A program made the translations under genes and the position numbers. Under the pieces are notes generated by a model that saw nothing but the letters and a program-made list of their open reading frames with translations, searched no databases and was not told where the DNA came from. 64,000 nt of DNA from Marinobacter sp. BGYM27 (GTDB lineage Bacteria; Pseudomonadota; Gammaproteobacteria; Pseudomonadales; Oleiphilaceae), in the NCBI GenBank assembly GCA_025153445.1, contig JANZNS010000011.1:42807-106806 (forward strand), written 5' to 3'. Shown here one piece after another: positions 1 through 12,923 of the stretch (the stretch's first letter is position 1; every line of letters begins with the position of its first letter).

Positions 1-1162
1 GGGCCAGAAATCCCCCCTCCGTGGTACTTGCGAAGCCAATGCATTGCTTGAGGTGATCACGCAATATATCCAGCCCGCTGGCAGACTTGGCGGCCAAGCG
101 GATAACCGGCGCAATCGCGTTATCCACAAGCCCGACGGCTTCGCCGGACAAATCCACCTTGTTGCGGATAACCGTCACCGGTGCCGATTCAGGTAGCCGA
201 TCGATAAAGTCAGGCCAGATGGCGTGAGGCTCGGTTTCCCGGGTCGTACTGGCGTCGACCATTAACAAAATTCGGTCGGCCTGCTCAATCTCGTTCCAGG
301 CCCGGGCAATACCAATTTGCTCGACTTCATCGGGACTGTCTCGCAGACCGGCAGTATCAATCACATGCAATGGCATACCATCAATGTGGATCTGCTCCCG
401 CAGAACATCGCGGGTTGTTCCTTCAATTGCCGTGACAATAGCCGCCTCGCGACCCGCCAGGGCGTTAAGCAAACTCGACTTGCCAGCGTTGGGACGTCCG
501 GCTATGACGACTCGCATGCCATCACGCAAAATCGAGCCCTGCTGGGCTTCAGCCAGAATGATATCGAGATCGGACATGATGATGTCGAGATCGCCTGCGA
601 CTTTGCCATCAGCCAGGAAGTCGATTTCCTCTTCAGGAAAATCTATCGCCGCTTCGACATAGATACGCAGATGGGTCAGCGCGTCAACGAGTGCATCAAT
701 GCGGGTGGAAAAAGCCCCCTGCAGGGAGCGAAGGGCACACCGTGCAGCCTGCTCCGAACTACTCTCGATAAGGTCAGCAATGGCTTCGGCCTGGGTGAGG
801 TCCATTTTATCGTTCAGGAATGCGCGTTCTGAAAACTCGCCAGGGCGCGCCAGCCGAGCGCCCTGATTGCAGACTTCCCGTAACAGCAAATCAAGAATGA
901 CCGTGCCGCCGTGGCCTTGTAGCTCAAACACATCTTCGCCGGTAAATGAATGCGGGTTGGGAAAGTAAAGCCCCAAGCCTTCATCAATGATATCGCCGTT
1001 TCCGGCCGTAAAGGGACCATAGTGCGCATAGCGTGGGCGCGGCTCAAATCCGAGTAGCTGTTTGGCAATCGGAAAGGCAAGGGGGCCGGAAATACGGATG
1101 ATACCCACACCGGCACGTCCGGGCGCGGTCGCAATGGCGGCGATTGTATCGTTGGTCTTCAT
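1..1162 (-). CDS. mnmE: tRNA modification GTPase MnmE, 3' end outside window
   Basis: MnmE works with MnmG to modify the wobble uridine of several tRNAs. The first 387 codons are visible, against a usual family length of about 455, so the C-terminal end with its Cys motif lies beyond base 1. The start ATG at 1162 gives [20 protein letters not shown], the typical folate-binding N-domain opening. The G domain is complete: GRPNAGKSS (P-loop), TTRD, DTAGLRD and NKVDL are all readable in one uninterrupted minus-strand frame. It lies downstream of yidC in the same direction, the usual neighbour in gammaproteobacteria. Identification is secure; only the missing end is uncertain. Confidence 0.96.
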   Translation of the reverse strand, partial: MKTNDTIAAIATAPGRAGVGIIRISGPLAFPIAKQLLGFEPRPRYAHYGPFTAGNGDIIDEGLGLYFPNPHSFTGEDVFELQGHGGTVILDLLLREVCNQGARLARPGEFSERAFLNDKMDLTQAEAIADLIESSSEQAARCALRSLQGAFSTRIDALVDALTHLRIYVEAAIDFPEEEIDFLADGKVAGDLDIIMSDLDIILAEAQQGSILRDGMRVVIAGRPNAGKSSLLNALAGREAAIVTAIEGTTRDVLREQIHIDGMPLHVIDTAGLRDSPDEVEQIGIARAWNEIEQADRILLMVDASTTRETEPHAIWPDFIDRLPESAPVTVIRNKVDLSGEAVGLVDNAIAPVIRLAAKSASGLDILRDHLKQCIGFASTTEGGFLA

Positions 1163-1260
1163 GGCGCAATCATTCCCGTGTGTTCAATAGTCATAACAGG
1201 TCGTGTCTGGTTTTCTTGCAGACCAGCAGAATGGATATAATCCCGGCCCACAACGAAACA

Positions 1261-1278
1261 GGGCTCCCTGAGGAGCCC
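1261..1278 (-). terminator. possible weak terminator hairpin after yidC
   Basis: GGGCTCC and GGAGCCC form a 7-bp stem with a 4-base loop, 17 bases beyond the yidC stop. Read on the minus strand it is followed by TGTTTCGTT, which is T-rich but not a true T-tract. It may end or attenuate yidC transcription before mnmE. Termination is inference. Confidence 0.4.
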
Positions 1279-1294
1279 TTGAATCATTTACCGG

Positions 1295-3022
1295 TCAGGA
1301 TTTTTTGGCGTCAACATCCGCCTGAATCTTGCGGGTAATGTACCACTGCTGGGAGATCGACAGGATGTTGTTGACCAGCCAGTACAGTACCAGACCTGCC
1401 GGGAACCAGAGGAAGAAGACCGTGAAGATCAGCGGCATCATCTTCATCACCTTGGCCTGCATCGGATCCGGAGGTGTCGGGTTAAGGCTCATCTGGATGA
1501 ACATACTCGCGCCCATCAGAATCGGCAGGATGAAGTAGGGATCCATAACCGACAAATCGTGAATCCACAGGAAGAAGGGGGCATGCCGCAACTGCACGCT
1601 CTCGAACAGAACCCAGTAAAGGGAAATGAACACCGGCATCTGCACCAGAATTGGCAGGCAGCCGCCCAGCGGATTGATCTTCTCACGCTTGTAGAGCGCC
1701 ATCATTTCCTGCGACATACGCTGACGATCGTCACCGTACGACTCTTTCAGTCGGGCAAGCTGAGGTGCAACCGCACGCATGCGAGCCATCGAACGGTAAC
1801 TGGTGGCCGAAAGTTTGAAGAACAGCGCCTTGACCGTCATGGTCAACAGGATAATCGCGACACCCCAGTTACCCACAAGGCTGTGGAACCAGTTGAGCAC
1901 GATAAACAGCGGTGTGGCGATAAAGAACAGGAAACCAAAGTCGACAGTGCGATCCAGGTTAGGGGCCACCGCCTCGAGGCGATCTATAATCTTGGGACCC
2001 ACATAAGCCCGCGCGCCTACTTCCGCCTGCTGGCCGGGCTCAACGGTTGTTGCACCTTCGACAAATCCCATCACATTCAGGTTGTTGCGCTGAGTGCTCT
2101 GATAAACATGGGATGAACCATCATCGGGAATCCAGGCACTCAGGAAATAGTGCTGTAGAAACGCGATCCAGCCGCCTTCCGCCTTGGTACTGATCGGATT
2201 TTCCTTCAGATCATCAAAGCTGAACTTTTCGTAGGTATCGTCTTTGGTGCTCAGCACCATACCCAGGAATGCCTTTATCCCCAGGCTCTGCTGGGCTGTG
2301 GGGTCGCCGCTGTTATCGCGCACGATCTTGCCGGCAAAATTGCCTTTCCAGACGGCATCCGACTGGTTATCAATCAAGTAACGGACGTCAATTTCGTAGC
2401 TGTCACGCTCAAGGGTATAGCGCTTGGTGACCTTGATACCCTTGTCACTGGTGAAGACCAGATCGGCTGTCAACTTATCCGCGCCTTCGGCGAGCTCGAA
2501 GCTGGTGGCCTGTGCCTGATAGGTGGGCGCCGGTCCATTGCCGGATGCGTCAAAACCATCGCGGCCAATTAATCCGCTTTCAAGAACATAGGTGCGGATA
2601 TTGTTGTTCTGAAGCAGCTTGAGAGGGGCAGGATTATCCAGGTTTTCCTTGTAATCCAGCAGCGAGGCTTCAGTGATATTACCGCCGGCAAGACTGATCT
2701 TCAGCTTCAACACATCGGTTGTCAGCGTGACTTGCTGACCACCGTTTTTCCCGGTATCAGTCGTCACAGTACCGCTCTCTACCGCGGTATCGCCGTGATC
2801 TTCCGGTGTAGAGAACTCAGAACCAGCCGCTGAACCGGATGTTGTCAGGTCAGTCTTTCCACCCTGGGTCAGTGAGGGGGTGTCACTGCCAGCTTCACTC
2901 TGTTGTGCCGTTTGGGCAACGGGTTGGGAAGGTGTCTGATGGTAGTCTTCGTTCCAGGCGAGCACCATCATGTAACTGACGATGGCCAGGCCTATCCAGA
3001 GGATTGTTCTTTGAATATCCAT
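1295..3022 (-). CDS. yidC: membrane protein insertase YidC
   Basis: YidC inserts and folds inner-membrane proteins, alone or with SecYEG. The 575-residue product begins MDIQRTILWIGLAIVSYMMV, a signal-anchor helix, followed by a Ser/Gly/Thr-rich linker, a large periplasmic P1 domain (roughly residues 80-340), and the conserved five-helix insertase core in the last 230 residues, including NPLGGCLPILVQMPVFISLY and a basic tail. An in-frame start 120 bases upstream exists, but it would overlap yidD and add residues unlike the family; the ATG at 3022 matches known YidC N-termini. It sits four bases downstream of yidD in the standard rpmH-rnpA-yidD-yidC-mnmE order. Confidence 0.97.
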   Translation of the reverse strand: MDIQRTILWIGLAIVSYMMVLAWNEDYHQTPSQPVAQTAQQSEAGSDTPSLTQGGKTDLTTSGSAAGSEFSTPEDHGDTAVESGTVTTDTGKNGGQQVTLTTDVLKLKISLAGGNITEASLLDYKENLDNPAPLKLLQNNNIRTYVLESGLIGRDGFDASGNGPAPTYQAQATSFELAEGADKLTADLVFTSDKGIKVTKRYTLERDSYEIDVRYLIDNQSDAVWKGNFAGKIVRDNSGDPTAQQSLGIKAFLGMVLSTKDDTYEKFSFDDLKENPISTKAEGGWIAFLQHYFLSAWIPDDGSSHVYQSTQRNNLNVMGFVEGATTVEPGQQAEVGARAYVGPKIIDRLEAVAPNLDRTVDFGFLFFIATPLFIVLNWFHSLVGNWGVAIILLTMTVKALFFKLSATSYRSMARMRAVAPQLARLKESYGDDRQRMSQEMMALYKREKINPLGGCLPILVQMPVFISLYWVLFESVQLRHAPFFLWIHDLSVMDPYFILPILMGASMFIQMSLNPTPPDPMQAKVMKMMPLIFTVFFLWFPAGLVLYWLVNNILSISQQWYITRKIQADVDAKKS

Positions 3023-3026
3023 AGGT

Positions 3027-3326
3027 TCAACGTGTCGGCTGATTAGAATGTTTGGAACAGTGTGGGTGAATCCCGCCTTGTGCTGACGCTTCGGACGGCT
3101 GCTGATCGCAGTGTCCGGGTACGGGGTCGTAACCACCGACACACCAGGGGTGACAGCGTAACAGGCGTTTTATAGCGAGATAACCGCCGCGAAGGATACC
3201 ATGCCCCTGAATTGCTTCCAGTGCATAAGAAGAACAAGTGGGGTGGTAACGGCAATGGCTGGCCATCAAAGGACTGATAGCGTACCGGTAGAACCGGATG
3301 GGGAGAAGCACGAGCTGTCGCATCAT
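3027..3326 (-). CDS. yidD: membrane protein insertion efficiency factor YidD
   Basis: This small protein assists YidC-dependent insertion at the inner face of the membrane. The 99-residue product carries the family core: an amphipathic N-terminus ([20 protein letters not shown]), then [15 protein letters not shown], then [24 protein letters not shown]. The last 30 residues after PVP are polar, variable and not conserved in my knowledge of the family. It lies between rnpA (18-base gap) and yidC (4-base gap), which supports co-transcription. Confidence 0.95.
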   Translation of the reverse strand: MMRQLVLLPIRFYRYAISPLMASHCRYHPTCSSYALEAIQGHGILRGGYLAIKRLLRCHPWCVGGYDPVPGHCDQQPSEASAQGGIHPHCSKHSNQPTR

Positions 3327-3344
3327 GTGATCCGGTACCCCTGG

Positions 3345-3719
3345 TTAGCCGGACGCCGCATCCGCTTTCCGTGCTTTGCGTCGCAAGCGCTGCCACAAAT
3401 CCTCGAGAATACCGTTAACGCTGGCGTTCTCCAGGTCAGCTAGACCCTGTCTGCCCATCACAATGATATCCATTGGAGGCAGATCGGACTGTAGGCGAAA
3501 GGTTTCCCGTACAGCACGCTTGATCCGGTTGCGTTGTACAGCAAGCCTGAGATTTTTCTTTGAAAATATTAATCCGACTCTGGCATGGCCCCGGTCATTG
3601 GGTGCCGCAAGAATCAGAAAATGCCGGTGTGGAACCCGCACAGAAACATGATCGAAAACCCCGCTGTAATCGCGGGGTTTTAATAATCGTGCCTGCTTTG
3701 GAAACGTCAGCACCGGCAT
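3345..3719 (-). CDS. rnpA: ribonuclease P protein component
   Basis: RnpA is the protein cofactor of RNase P, which trims the 5' leader of pre-tRNAs. The 124-residue product has the basic RNR signature (NRIKRAVRETFR, near residues 62-73) and the FSKKNLRLAVQRN segment that contacts RNA. It directly follows rpmH (19-base gap), the near-universal bacterial arrangement. The ATG at 3719 gives MPVLTFPKQARLLKPRDY, matching family N-termini. The C-terminus is rich in Arg/Lys and tapers into unconserved sequence. Confidence 0.96.
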   Translation of the reverse strand: MPVLTFPKQARLLKPRDYSGVFDHVSVRVPHRHFLILAAPNDRGHARVGLIFSKKNLRLAVQRNRIKRAVRETFRLQSDLPPMDIIVMGRQGLADLENASVNGILEDLWQRLRRKARKADAASG

Positions 3720-3738
3720 TCAGACCTATCAGGCTTGA

Positions 3739-3873
3739 TTAAGCTGACAGGCGTACACGACCTTTGGCACGACGGCGGGAAATGATCTTGCGGCCGTTAG
3801 CAGTTGCCATGCGGGCACGGAAGCCGTGAACGCGCTTACGCTTCAGTACGCTGGGTTGAAACGTTCTTTTCAT
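3739..3873 (-). CDS. rpmH: 50S ribosomal protein L34
   Basis: L34 is a tiny, highly basic large-subunit protein. The product is exactly 44 residues, [20 protein letters not shown] onward, ending GRVRLSA, the standard gammaproteobacterial form. The frame stays open upstream of 3873, but that extension does not resemble L34; the internal ATG is the real start. It is first in the leftward rpmH-rnpA-yidD-yidC-mnmE series, and a promoter-like element lies about 140 bases upstream. Confidence 0.98.
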   Translation of the reverse strand: MKRTFQPSVLKRKRVHGFRARMATANGRKIISRRRAKGRVRLSA

Positions 3874-4013
3874 GATATCGATCTCACACTCGGGTGTATT
3901 GAAAACAAATTCTGTCAGTTGTTCACCGTTGCGAGCTGTACTTGCCGGTCGAATACGAACGGCCCGGCGGGCTCTCAACTAGTCAAAAAATGAACAGTCA
4001 AAATAGGAGCCGG

Positions 4014-4042
4014 ATTCTAGACAAATCCTGATCCGAATTCAA
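4014..4042 (-). promoter_or_regulatory. putative rpmH promoter
   Basis: On the minus strand TTGAAT (4042-4037) and TAGAAT (4019-4014) are separated by 17 bases, close to the sigma-70 consensus, upstream of rpmH and pointing toward it. No other element of comparable quality was found between the origin and rpmH. It is a pattern match only. Confidence 0.5.
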
Positions 4043-4420
4043 TCGTTACCTGCACGAGTACGCGGATTTACTCAGCAAGTGGTTTTTCAGCGGCTGGGCT
4101 GCCGACCGGGGAAAGATCTGATCAGGGCAAAAGGTGAGCTGAATCCCTAACAGCAATAATACTCTTTTAAGTTTTTAAAGAATGTATAAATGCTTACTAC
4201 TGTTACTGTTAGAGAGCCTGTTTTCTGTGTGTAAGGTTAAAATTATCATCTAAACCAGTTGGTTATGGAAATGACAACTGCGGTGACAAACCCCATTGAG
4301 CTCTGGGGATAACTGATCGACGGATTGGGGATAAACCAGCACTCCTTGAATGAGATGAGTTATGCATCGATTCGCACTCAGCTTGTTCACAGGCAGACAG
4401 GGGGTGTTTACACAAGGAGC

Positions 4421-4429
4421 TGTGGAAAA
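4421..4429 (-). promoter_or_regulatory. DnaA box
   Basis: The plus strand reads TGTGGAAAA, which is TTTTCCACA on the minus strand and fits TTWTNCACA exactly. It lies in the centre of the box cluster of the putative origin. Confidence 0.7.
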
Positions 4430-4500
4430 CTTTCTTTATCTGAATTTCTGTACACAAGGCTGTAGTTAAGTCAGTAATTAAATGATTTTTATATATAAAG

Positions 4501-4509
4501 TTATACACA
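4501..4509 (+). promoter_or_regulatory. DnaA box beside AT-rich element
   Basis: TTATACACA fits TTWTNCACA exactly and directly follows an AT-rich run (ATGATTTTTATATATAAAG, ending at 4500). This pairing of a box with an easily melted stretch is typical of the unwinding side of an origin. Confidence 0.7.
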
Positions 4510-4718
4510 CCCTGTTTATGGAATGGTTCCGAGGGCTTTTTTTGAGGTCTGTGAGGGCGTAGAATAACCGGCTATTCGGTCGTTGGGTTCGATCCGGAGA
4601 GGGTGTCATTGCTCTATCCGGGTTTAAAAGCGCGTGTGCTTGGAATTGACAACAATAACCGCAAATTCCCATTTCCTATCCTCGTCAAGGATTGCTTACG
4701 CATTGGAGGCAGGCTGTC

Positions 4719-6179
4719 GTGCCGCAAACAATCTGGCATCAGTGTCTAGAAGTACTCCGGGACGAATTTCCGGCTCAGCAGTTCAATACCTGGTTGCGCC
4801 CTCTGCAATCCGAACATCAGGATGATCAGCTGATGCTGTTTGCACCCAACCGTTTTGTTATGGATTGGGTAAACGAAAAGTATCTGCGACGTATAGAGGA
4901 AGTGCTGAAGGATCTTCAGGGTGGACAGGCTCCCCGCATTAATATGCGCGTCGGTTCAGCAACTGCGGCCCGGGATATGGTGCAGCGTTCTCAGACAGCA
5001 AACGTCGAGTCAGGCCGTCAGGACGATACCGGGCCTGTCAGTGAGGAAGAGAAGGGCGTTGCCGCAACGGTTGTCGATCGTCAGCCCCGACGTGAGGTGT
5101 TGTCTTCTGCTGCGGCCTCCAGGCGTCGTAATGTCCAGGTTGAAGGTGACATCAAACATCAGAGCTTTCTCAATGAGAGCTTCACCTTTGACACCTTTGT
5201 TGAAGGCAAATCGAACCAACTGGCTCGAGCGGCGTCCATGCAGGTCGCTGAGAACCCGGGTGGAGCCTATAACCCCTTGTTCCTTTATGGCGGTGTGGGT
5301 CTGGGTAAAACTCACCTGATGCATGCTGTGGGCAACGAGATCGTTCGCCGCAACCCGCGCGCCAAGGTGGCCTATCTTCGTTCAGAGCGTTTCGTTGCGG
5401 ATATGGTCAAAGCGCTGCAGTTGAACGCCATCAACGAATTCAAACGTTATTACCGCTCTGTTGATGCACTGTTGATTGACGATATCCAGTTCTTTGCCCG
5501 CAAAGAGCGCTCCCAGGAAGAGTTTTTCCATACCTTCAATGCATTGCTTGAGGGCGGCCAGCAGGTCATTGTCACGTGTGACCGGTTTCCGAAAGAGATT
5601 TCGGATATGGAAGAGAGACTGAAATCCCGTTTCGGTTGGGGTCTTACAGTCATGGTAGAGCCGCCTGAACTCGAGACCAGGGTAGCCATCCTGATGAAGA
5701 AGGCCGAGCAGACCAATGTGAGGCTCAGTAGCGAAGCCGCTTTCTTTATTGCTCAAAAAATACGTTCGAATGTGAGAGAGCTAGAAGGCGCGCTGCGTTT
5801 GGTGATAGCGAATGCTCACTTCACAGGACAGGAAATCACCCCTCCGTTTATACGTGAAAGCCTGAAGGATCTGTTGGCGTTGCATGAAAAGCAGGTCAGC
5901 ATCGACAACATTCAGCGCACCGTGGCAGAGTACTACAAGATCAAGGTGGCGGATCTTCACTCCAAGCGCAGAACCCGGTCAGTGACCCGGCCCCGGCAAA
6001 TGGCCATGTCGCTGGCGAAGGAATTGACCAACCACAGCCTGCCTGAAATTGGCGATGCGTTTGGTGGCCGGGATCATACGACGGTGTTGCACGCCTGCAA
6101 GAAAATAGTTGAATTGCAGGGTACGGATACGAATATCCGAGAAGACTATCAGAACTTCATGCGACTACTGACAACCTGA
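4719..6179 (+). CDS. dnaA: chromosomal replication initiator protein DnaA
   Basis: DnaA binds origin boxes and opens the duplex as an ATP-bound filament. The GTG start at 4719 is chosen because GGAGG (4705-4709) sits 9 bases upstream and because the resulting N-terminus, [20 protein letters not shown], matches domain I of the family; an in-frame TTG at 4692 would add nine unconserved residues. The 486-residue product has a long variable domain II (about 85-140), an AAA+ domain with Walker A GGVGLGKT near 190 and Walker B LLIDDIQF near 250, and the C-terminal box-binding signature [13 protein letters not shown] near 450. An exact TTGACA at 4646-4651 lies upstream, but I see no clear matching -10. 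Confidence 0.97.
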   Translation: MPQTIWHQCLEVLRDEFPAQQFNTWLRPLQSEHQDDQLMLFAPNRFVMDWVNEKYLRRIEEVLKDLQGGQAPRINMRVGSATAARDMVQRSQTANVESGRQDDTGPVSEEEKGVAATVVDRQPRREVLSSAAASRRRNVQVEGDIKHQSFLNESFTFDTFVEGKSNQLARAASMQVAENPGGAYNPLFLYGGVGLGKTHLMHAVGNEIVRRNPRAKVAYLRSERFVADMVKALQLNAINEFKRYYRSVDALLIDDIQFFARKERSQEEFFHTFNALLEGGQQVIVTCDRFPKEISDMEERLKSRFGWGLTVMVEPPELETRVAILMKKAEQTNVRLSSEAAFFIAQKIRSNVRELEGALRLVIANAHFTGQEITPPFIRESLKDLLALHEKQVSIDNIQRTVAEYYKIKVADLHSKRRTRSVTRPRQMAMSLAKELTNHSLPEIGDAFGGRDHTTVLHACKKIVELQGTDTNIREDYQNFMRLLTT

Positions 6180-6342
6180 TCGGAGCGCATAAAAGCAGGT
6201 ATGCGATAGCGGTGATACCGTTATCCGCCTCCTGTGAATAAAAATCAGAGATCGGTCGTTCGCTCATCATTTTAAACGATGGCCTACGGCAGCAGGTTTG
6301 CGTAACAAAACACTTAACATTCACTAGCAGATTCCGAGTGCC

Positions 6343-7446
6343 ATGAAACTGACCATCAGCCGAGAATCCCTACTGACACCCCTCCAGGCTATTGCGGGCG
6401 TTGTCGAACGCAAACAGACCATGCCTGTGCTGTCCAACGTGCTATTGGTGGCCGAGGACAACACGCTCACCCTGACCGGCACCAATATGGAAGTGGAACT
6501 GGTGGGACGGATCGTGCCGGTGCATGTTGATCAACCGGGGCGTATCACCGTACCGGCCCGCAAACTGTCTGATATTTGTCGGGCTTTGGGTGACGAAGCG
6601 CCAATCGAGCTCAACCTCGAAGGCGACCGGTTGCACCTGCGCTGCGGCGCCAGTCACTTTACCCTGTCGACCCTGCCTGCTGAACATTTTCCGAATGTTG
6701 AGGATGATGGCGAGAGTTTCAGGCTTGAGGTGACGCAAGCTGATCTTCGCAACATGCTGGATGCAACTGCGTTTGCGATGGCGCAGCAGGACGTCCGCTA
6801 TTACCTGAATGGTTTGCTGCTGGAAGTAGATGCAGAGCATCTACGTGTGGTGGCAACGGATGGTCACCGGTTGGCCATGTCCAACACAAAGTTGGCCACC
6901 GGTATCAGTGATCCGCGCCAGGTGATTGTGCCTCGCAAGGGTGTTCTCGAACTTGCACGCTTGCTGGATGATGTTCAGACACCCGTCACACTGGTATTTG
7001 GTGATAACCACCTGCGGGCGACTGTTGGTGCCTACACGTTTACTTCCAAGCTGATCGAAGGCAAGTTCCCGGACTACAACCGGGTCATCCCACGGGGGGG
7101 TGACAAGGTGATGCTGGCTGATCGGTCGACGTTGAAAAATACGCTTCAGCGCGCGGGTATTCTGTCGCACGAGAATATTCGGGGTGTCAGGCTGAACCTG
7201 GCGTCGGGAGAACTGCAGATCTTCGCAAACAACCCGGATCAGGAGCAGGCGGAAGACGCACTGGCTGTAGATTACCAGGGCGAAGCATTGCAGATCGGGT
7301 TTAACGTGGGCTACCTGGTCGATGTGCTCAACGCGCTCGACGAAGAGCAGGTCAAAATCACACTCTCCAACCCCAACAGCAGTGCATTGATTGAGGCCCA
7401 AAATGACGACAGCGTGTTGTACGTCGTCATGCCAATGAGACTGTAA
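6343..7446 (+). CDS. dnaN: DNA polymerase III sliding clamp (beta subunit)
   Basis: The beta clamp encircles DNA and tethers polymerase III and many repair factors. The 367-residue product has the usual length and the three-domain pattern, beginning MKLTISRESLLTPLQAIAGV and ending SVLYVVMPMRL, the conserved C-terminus whose MRL lines the protein-binding groove. It follows dnaA by 163 bases; that gap contains TTATCCGCC but no exact DnaA box and no gene. dnaA and dnaN are probably co-transcribed. Confidence 0.97.
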   Translation: MKLTISRESLLTPLQAIAGVVERKQTMPVLSNVLLVAEDNTLTLTGTNMEVELVGRIVPVHVDQPGRITVPARKLSDICRALGDEAPIELNLEGDRLHLRCGASHFTLSTLPAEHFPNVEDDGESFRLEVTQADLRNMLDATAFAMAQQDVRYYLNGLLLEVDAEHLRVVATDGHRLAMSNTKLATGISDPRQVIVPRKGVLELARLLDDVQTPVTLVFGDNHLRATVGAYTFTSKLIEGKFPDYNRVIPRGGDKVMLADRSTLKNTLQRAGILSHENIRGVRLNLASGELQIFANNPDQEQAEDALAVDYQGEALQIGFNVGYLVDVLNALDEEQVKITLSNPNSSALIEAQNDDSVLYVVMPMRL

Positions 7447-7482
7447 GCTATCAATAGCGTTCACAGCGAGCCCTGGCTCAGT

Positions 7483-7499
7483 TTATCCGCTGTGGATAA
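7483..7499. promoter_or_regulatory. exact DnaA box within a short inverted repeat, downstream of dnaN
   Basis: TGTGGATAA at 7491-7499 is the reverse complement of TTATCCACA, the strongest known box sequence and the only exact copy I found in the window. Its right half also pairs with TTATCC (7483-7488) as a 6-bp inverted repeat with a 5-base spacer. It lies 37 bases after the dnaN stop in a 256-base non-coding gap, so it may regulate, extend the origin, or titrate DnaA. Confidence 0.55.
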
Positions 7500-7702
7500 G
7501 TGATCAGAGAGTGATTCGATGCCTGGTGATATTGCCGGGCATTTGTTTACTGTAATGTATCAATTGATGCGGCGATGTGTGGTTGTGCTGCCGTGTATTT
7601 ATCGAAACCGTGTTTGTCAGGGCCGGCCCGTACTGCGGATTAAGGGCTCGTGATAGTTGCCGATCCTGCTTGCGCCCGAATGGATATCGAGAGGTTAGGA
7701 CA

Positions 7703-8971
7703 ATGGCAATGGTGGTAAATGGCGTCAAAGGTGCGCTGAGAATCGGACAGACACTTTCAGTACTGGGCCGTACCGGCGTTAACTGGTTGAGGGGTGATCG
7801 ACCACCCGCTCCCCGGTTACTGCGTCAAACGTTTGAAAACCTTGGTGCAACCTACATCAAGCTGGGTCAGTTCATTGCCAGCTCCCCCACTTTTTTTCCT
7901 GCCAGCTATGTTGAGGAATTTCAGCATTGCCTCGATCGCACGCCAGCCTTGCCTTTTGGCGTAATGAAACGAATTCTTCGCGAAGAACTCACATTGCCGC
8001 TCGAGAGTATCTACGCGGAAATTGATCCGGTACCGCTTGCTTCTGCCTCTATTGCGCAGGTACATGCAGCGCGTCTGGTGACCGGCGAAGATGTGGTCAT
8101 CAAGATTCAGAAGCCTGGGGTTGAGAATATTCTGCTGACGGATCTCAATTTCCTTTATGCATCGTCACGGATTCTGGAAACGCTCGCGCCCAAACTGTCA
8201 TGGACTTCCCTGTCGGGCATCGTTGAGGAAATCCAGCGTACGATGATGGAAGAATGTGATTTTATTCAGGAAGCCAACAACCTGAAGGTGTTCCGGCAGT
8301 TCCTGCTTGATACCCATAACGAGGATGCAGCGGTGCCTCAGGTTTATGAGGCTTGCAGTACGCGGCGAGTGCTCACGATGGAGCGCTTCCACGGCGTGCC
8401 GCTAACAGATCTTGAAAGCATTCGGGCTGTTTCCAACGATCCCGAGCGCACCTTAATTACCGCGATGAATACCTGGTTTTCCAGTCTTACGCAGTGCGAG
8501 TTCTTTCATGCAGATGTGCATGCGGGCAACCTGATGGTGTTGCGTGATGGTCGGGTCGGGTTTATCGATTTTGGCATTGTGGGTCGTATTGCGCCAGATA
8601 CCTGGCAAGCTGTGTCTGATTTTATTTCGACGGTGATGGTCGGTAATTTTGAAGGTATGGCGGATGCCATGGTGCGGATTGGCGTTACGGACGCGGCAAT
8701 TGATACTGGTCAGTTGGCAAATGACCTTCGTCGTCTGTATCAGCAAATGGATAGAATGACGCCGGACACACCTTACATTGGTGAAGAGACAGAGGACGAA
8801 GTGAACAGTATCCTGATGGATATGGTAAAAATTGGTGAGCAACATGGCCTGCACTTCCCTCGCGAATTTGCGCTCCTGATCAAACAGTTCCTCTACTTTG
8901 ATCGCTACGTTCATATCCTTGCGCCAGAAATGGATGTCTTTATGGATGAGCGCCTTAACATGCTGCATTAA
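7703..8971 (+). CDS. ABC1/UbiB-family atypical kinase-like protein
   Basis: This 422-residue protein belongs to the ABC1 (AarF/UbiB/COQ8) family of atypical kinase-fold ATPases, best known from ubiquinone synthesis. Visible motifs in order: KLGQ (the KxGQ motif, near residue 53), the Ala/Ser-rich loop PLASASIAQVHA, VVIKIQKP with the ATP-site lysine, EECDFIQEANN (ExD motif, near 182), HADVHAGN (near 268) and IDFG (near 289). It lacks an obvious hydrophobic C-terminal pair of helices, unlike classical UbiB. The start ATG at 7703 follows GAGG by 8 bases; an ATG at 7709 is also possible. No ubiquinone genes adjoin it: it stands between dnaN and recF, places normally contiguous, and ends in its own terminator. 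Its substrate is unknown. Confidence 0.9.
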   Translation: MAMVVNGVKGALRIGQTLSVLGRTGVNWLRGDRPPAPRLLRQTFENLGATYIKLGQFIASSPTFFPASYVEEFQHCLDRTPALPFGVMKRILREELTLPLESIYAEIDPVPLASASIAQVHAARLVTGEDVVIKIQKPGVENILLTDLNFLYASSRILETLAPKLSWTSLSGIVEEIQRTMMEECDFIQEANNLKVFRQFLLDTHNEDAAVPQVYEACSTRRVLTMERFHGVPLTDLESIRAVSNDPERTLITAMNTWFSSLTQCEFFHADVHAGNLMVLRDGRVGFIDFGIVGRIAPDTWQAVSDFISTVMVGNFEGMADAMVRIGVTDAAIDTGQLANDLRRLYQQMDRMTPDTPYIGEETEDEVNSILMDMVKIGEQHGLHFPREFALLIKQFLYFDRYVHILAPEMDVFMDERLNMLH

Positions 8972-9000
8972 AAACGAGGGCGTGTTTGAGATAACAGCGT

Positions 9001-9033
9001 AAAAAAAAAGGGAGCCTATCGGGCTCCTTTTTT
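9001..9033 (+). terminator. rho-independent terminator after the ABC1 kinase gene
   Basis: GGAGCC (9011-9016) and GGCTCC (9022-9027) form the stem around a 5-base loop, followed by a run of T. An A-run precedes it, so it could act in both directions. It separates the ABC1 gene from recF, implying recF has its own promoter. Confidence 0.85.
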
Positions 9034-9166
9034 CTTGATGACAGAACGCTGATGACGCCCTGCAGCAAGCGACCCTCGAGCTATATCGAATACAGCCCTG
9101 CCCTCAGCACCGGCTTCCCTGTAGACTATCCATTCTTACTCATTCCATTCCGGATTTTATTCCTGC

Positions 9167-12735
<3,569 letters not shown>

Positions 12736-12830
12736 TTGTCGGCTCATTGGTAAACGGGCTGCGAAGCCGAGTGACTAAGTGACACTTGCCAACCTTGCAG
12801 CTTGTGGGATGAATCAGAAAGCCCACAAAC

Positions 12831-12866
12831 AAAAAAGCCCGATCCGGAAACGGATCGGGCTTTTTT
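12831..12866. terminator. bidirectional rho-independent terminator between gyrB and a convergent gene
   Basis: A long perfect stem (AAAAAAGCCCGATCCG pairing with its complement around GAAA) ends in T-runs on both strands. It lies between convergent gyrB and the membrane-protein gene at 12924-13700, so it can serve both. Confidence 0.93.
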
Positions 12867-12923
12867 ATGCTGGACTGGAGGTAACCGTCTGCAATGAGCC
12901 GGGTTTTAGCCCCGGTTATTACT

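Larger units (their letters stand above)
4140..4520. other. oriC: putative chromosomal replication origin (oriC)
   Basis: The 845-base gap between rpmH and dnaA has no plausible gene. It holds a cluster of DnaA-box-like 9-mers: full matches to TTWTNCACA at 4421-4429 (minus strand) and 4501-4509 (plus), and one-mismatch forms at 4304-4312, 4326-4334, 4383-4391 and 4406-4414. AT-rich stretches flank them (about 4157-4200 and 4474-4503), suitable for unwinding. Leftward genes run left and dnaA runs right, as expected around an origin. The rpmH-dnaA interval is the known origin position in Pseudomonas. The exact boundaries are my estimate. Confidence 0.8.

Noticed and set aside
3023..3142. Longer yidC start at 3142
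   Set aside because: It would overlap yidD and add 40 residues unlike any YidC; the ATG at 3022 fits the family and gene spacing.
4692..4718. Upstream TTG start for dnaA
   Set aside because: GGAGG is placed for the GTG at 4719, and the extra nine residues are not conserved.
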